Assembly: GCA_039029195.1 (NCBI GenBank)
Contig: JBCCGR010000080.1
Coordinates: 1 to 8,192 of the forward strand
DNA length: 8,192 bases
Direction: 5' to 3'
From: JBCCGR01 sp039029195
GTDB taxonomy: Bacteria > Pseudomonadota > Alphaproteobacteria > Rhizobiales > Rhizobiaceae
Shown: piece after piece, positions 6,869 to 8,192 of the stretch
Layout of the letters: each line of letters opens with the position of its first letter
Position numbering within the stretch: position 1 is the stretch's first letter
Translations under genes and position numbers: made by a program
The notes under the pieces: model-generated
What the model saw: only the letters and a program-made list of their open reading frames with translations
What the model was told of the DNA's origin: nothing
Database searches by the model: none

Positions 6869-6897
6869 GTTTTAGCACTGACTGATCGATCAGTCAA
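6869..6897 (-). promoter_or_regulatory. Predicted sigma-70-type promoter of the operon
   Basis: On the minus strand TTGACT (6897-6892) and TAAAAC (6874-6869) are separated by exactly 17 nt. They match the -35 consensus at five of six positions and the -10 at four of six. The predicted transcription start is at 6862-6861, at the regulator's ATG, so the mRNA would have essentially no leader. Most of the operator palindrome lies in the -35 box and spacer. Confidence 0.6.
6879..6896. promoter_or_regulatory. Perfect 18-bp palindrome, likely TetR operator
   Basis: TGACTGATCGATCAGTCA reads the same on both strands. Size, symmetry and position 17 nt before the regulator's start codon are typical of TetR-family operators, many of which contain a TGA-CT...AG-TCA core. 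It covers five bases of the -35 box and most of the spacer, so bound repressor would exclude RNA polymerase. Confidence 0.82.
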
Positions 6898-6900
6898 CTA

Positions 6901-7156
6901 GTGTTAATAGCAACTTTGCGAAACCTAAGCTTCGATGAGTCCGACTGGCTTTCCTCCACTCAAGTGGAGCTAGTCAGCAGCTTTTAGGTGGACCAAGACC
7001 GAGAAAATGTGGCATTTCATCGAACGGCCCAAAGCTGCTTTTCGCGTCATGTTGAAATGCTGCGGTGCGGCACATGGAAGGACTCATTGGCTGCAATGAC
7101 AAAATAGGTGTTTTGGTTTTAGTCCCGACGCGAGTGCGAACAAGTACTTTGTAATC
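6901..7156. other. Non-coding region between operon promoter and pseudogene
   Basis: About 256 nt with no credible gene. It contains a 7-bp inverted repeat CTCCACT/AGTGGAG at 6954-6960 and 6963-6969 with a 2-nt spacer, and the possible repeat copy B at 7003-7072. No further promoter could be supported. Confidence 0.5.
7003..7072 (+). repeat. Diverged copy B of a ~70-nt intergenic element
   Basis: It matches 871-941 by eye around CGGCCCA-A-AGC (7024-7034) and the terminal TGC-GC-GTGCGGCA (7058-7072). Both copies are intergenic and in the same orientation, one on each side of the operon. The similarity is partial and may be chance. Confidence 0.25.
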
Positions 7157-7920
7157 TCAACAGGAAAGATCCCGATTGAAGAACGAAACTAACAACTCGT
7201 GATGCCTACTTTCCGCCTCACCGCGCGGAACATGCCCCTCACCTTCATAGTAGTGCGCTTCGACCGGCAACCTCGCTCTTTTGCGGCGTTCTTCCAGCCT
7301 TCTGGTCATATCTGATGACCAAGTTCGGTCTTCCATTCCTACGGCCAAAAACAGATGACCACGGTAACTGTCAACGTCGATTGGAGATGTCGGCATTAGA
7401 TCATCCGAATTTCCGTTCCAAGTCTAAGCTCGCCGTAAGGGATCCCACACTTGCCACCCCGGATCTCCAGCGTCACGATAACTTCTTGCATCAAAAGCTC
7501 TACAGACCACACCAGGCGCTGCAAGACAGGCAAAAGCATTGGGCAAACCAGGGATTCGATGCTGGTCCATCAGCGCGGCTAGCAGCAATGCATGTTCAGC
7601 GCCTCTAGACACGCCTTAAACTGCAACTTTGCCGTTGCCCGATGTAAAATTGCGCAATGCAAGCAATGCATTAGCAGTGCGAGCATTGTCGACATTCTCA
7701 ATATGCCCTGCGTTCCATGCATTATCGCCCCGCGAATATTTATGTGGGTAGCACAGGAAGCCACTTGCTGCGAGAATAGCTACAGTACGGTGGGTCTACC
7801 CGGACATTCCGCCTTCAGACCCGAAAAGAAGCATCACATTCGGCAAGTCACCCCGCGCGGGCGGGCCATACGTTGTACCTCAATCGGGCAATAGTCTACG
7901 GACTACTGCTAATTCCACAG
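7157..7920 (-). pseudogene. Decayed alpha/beta hydrolase (dienelactone-hydrolase / BAAT C-terminal-like) with four in-frame stops
   Basis: One continuous minus-strand frame from about 7920 to the TAA/TAG-type end at 7157 reads as a serine hydrolase interrupted only by stops: TGA 7880-7882, TAG 7796-7798, TAA 7616-7618 and TAG 7424-7426. The fold's motifs survive in order: LLFGSEGGMSG (oxyanion-hole region), AASGFLCYPHKYSRGDNAW, nucleophile elbow GVSRGAEHALLLAAL, LFLAVGMEDRTW with the acid residue, and YYEGEGHVP with the catalytic His. The stop at 7424 sits where ...RRA-stop-TWNG suggests a lost Trp (TGG to TAG). There is no frameshift. The N-terminus is unclear: upstream of 7920 the frame meets another TAG at 7964-7966 and homology fades. 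Pieces 7157-7396 and 7424-7612 look like separate small ORFs but are halves of this one gene. It is not likely to give an active enzyme. Confidence 0.8.
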
Positions 7921-8050
7921 CGATGTTCCGCAATGATCTTGTGCATCGCGCAATAAAAGCGATCTACACATTGTTTTGTGAAGTTCGAAGCGATTTATGC
8001 TACTATACGAAGTCTGGGCTTGATGAGGTCCGAAGCAAGACATCCACATT
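7921..8050. other. AT-richer non-coding stretch before the IS-like end
   Basis: No gene is supported. It probably holds the lost 5' end or promoter of the pseudogene. An A/T-rich segment around 7990-8010 carries several stops in the pseudogene frame. Confidence 0.35.
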
Positions 8051-8192
8051 TGTTGTCAATCGGCATTCAATCTTGACCCCTTATCGGCGCGCAAAATTGA
8101 CCCCCTTGGTTCCGAGCAGTCCCGTCCCATCGTAGTTCTCATATAACGAAGCTGGGCCGGGCCTGCGGCGGTTTCTGTTTGTGCTTAAGCTC
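8051..8192 (+). mobile_element. Possible insertion-sequence end (IS21-like), running off the window
   Basis: Starting at a TG at 8051, short repeats follow: TTGACCCC at 8073-8080 and TTGACCCCC at 8097-8105, 24 nt apart, with TCGGC at 8060-8064 and 8084-8088. Multiple such terminal repeats before the transposase gene are a habit of IS21-family ends. No transposase reading frame is inside the window, so this rests on end-like repeats and recalled similarity only. Confidence 0.35.

Noticed and set aside
6862..6897. TTG start of the TetR gene at 6897
   Set aside because: It would place 12 codons inside the operator and promoter. ATG 6861 gives a normal-length TetR protein.
6954..6969. Short inverted repeat CTCCACT/AGTGGAG as terminator or second operator
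   Set aside because: It has no T-run, is unlike the TetR palindrome, and lies too far upstream of the promoter for a supported role.
7592..7894. Plus-strand open frame opposite the hydrolase pseudogene, and the minus-strand frame 7579-7764
   Set aside because: Both overlap the clear homology of the decayed hydrolase in another frame and show no domain of their own.
7923..8135. Plus-strand open frame of 70 residues
   Set aside because: It has no ribosome site, no recognisable domain, and runs into the IS-like repeats.

Overview
The window looks like an accessory or genomic-island stretch from a marine alphaproteobacterium of the Roseobacter/Rhodobacteraceae type. This is inferred from the moderate-to-high GC, the strong AGGAGG-like ribosome sites, the TRAP transporter with its attached catabolic enzymes, and the style of the decayed hydrolase. 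Species cannot be named from sequence reading alone.

Layout. Bases 1-71 may hold the last codons of a rightward gene. Bases 237-869 (+) encode a short tyrosine recombinase with all catalytic residues but no room for the usual N-terminal arm-binding and core-binding domains. Bases 870-1088 are non-coding between convergent genes. Bases 6861 down to 1089 (-) form one tightly packed seven-gene operon, in transcription order: TetR regulator, dctP, dctQ, dctM, a metal-dependent 'cyclase' family hydrolase, a beta-keto acid cleavage enzyme (BKACE) and an OsmC-like protein. Neighbouring genes overlap or lie 18 nt or less apart. Bases 6901-7156 are non-coding. Bases 7157 to about 7920 (-) hold a decayed alpha/beta hydrolase gene with four in-frame stops and no frameshift. 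From about 8051 to the window end there is what looks like the end of an insertion sequence.

How the operon probably works (inference). A TetR repressor binds a perfect 18-bp palindrome inside its own promoter and so controls the whole operon, including itself. The predicted transcription start falls on or next to the regulator's ATG, which suggests a leaderless message. The TRAP system would import a small organic substrate. The cyclase-family enzyme would hydrolyse an amide, lactone or ring bond. BKACE would convert a resulting beta-keto acid with acetyl-CoA into acetoacetate and a new acyl-CoA. The OsmC protein's role is open. A 10-bp perfect hairpin at the dctP/dctQ junction probably makes the abundant binding protein exceed the membrane subunits.

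The most interesting item is this self-regulated import-and-cleavage module, whose substrate cannot be deduced from sequence. The flanks (recombinase, nonsense-ridden pseudogene, IS-like end, decayed repeats) suggest a region of genome turnover.
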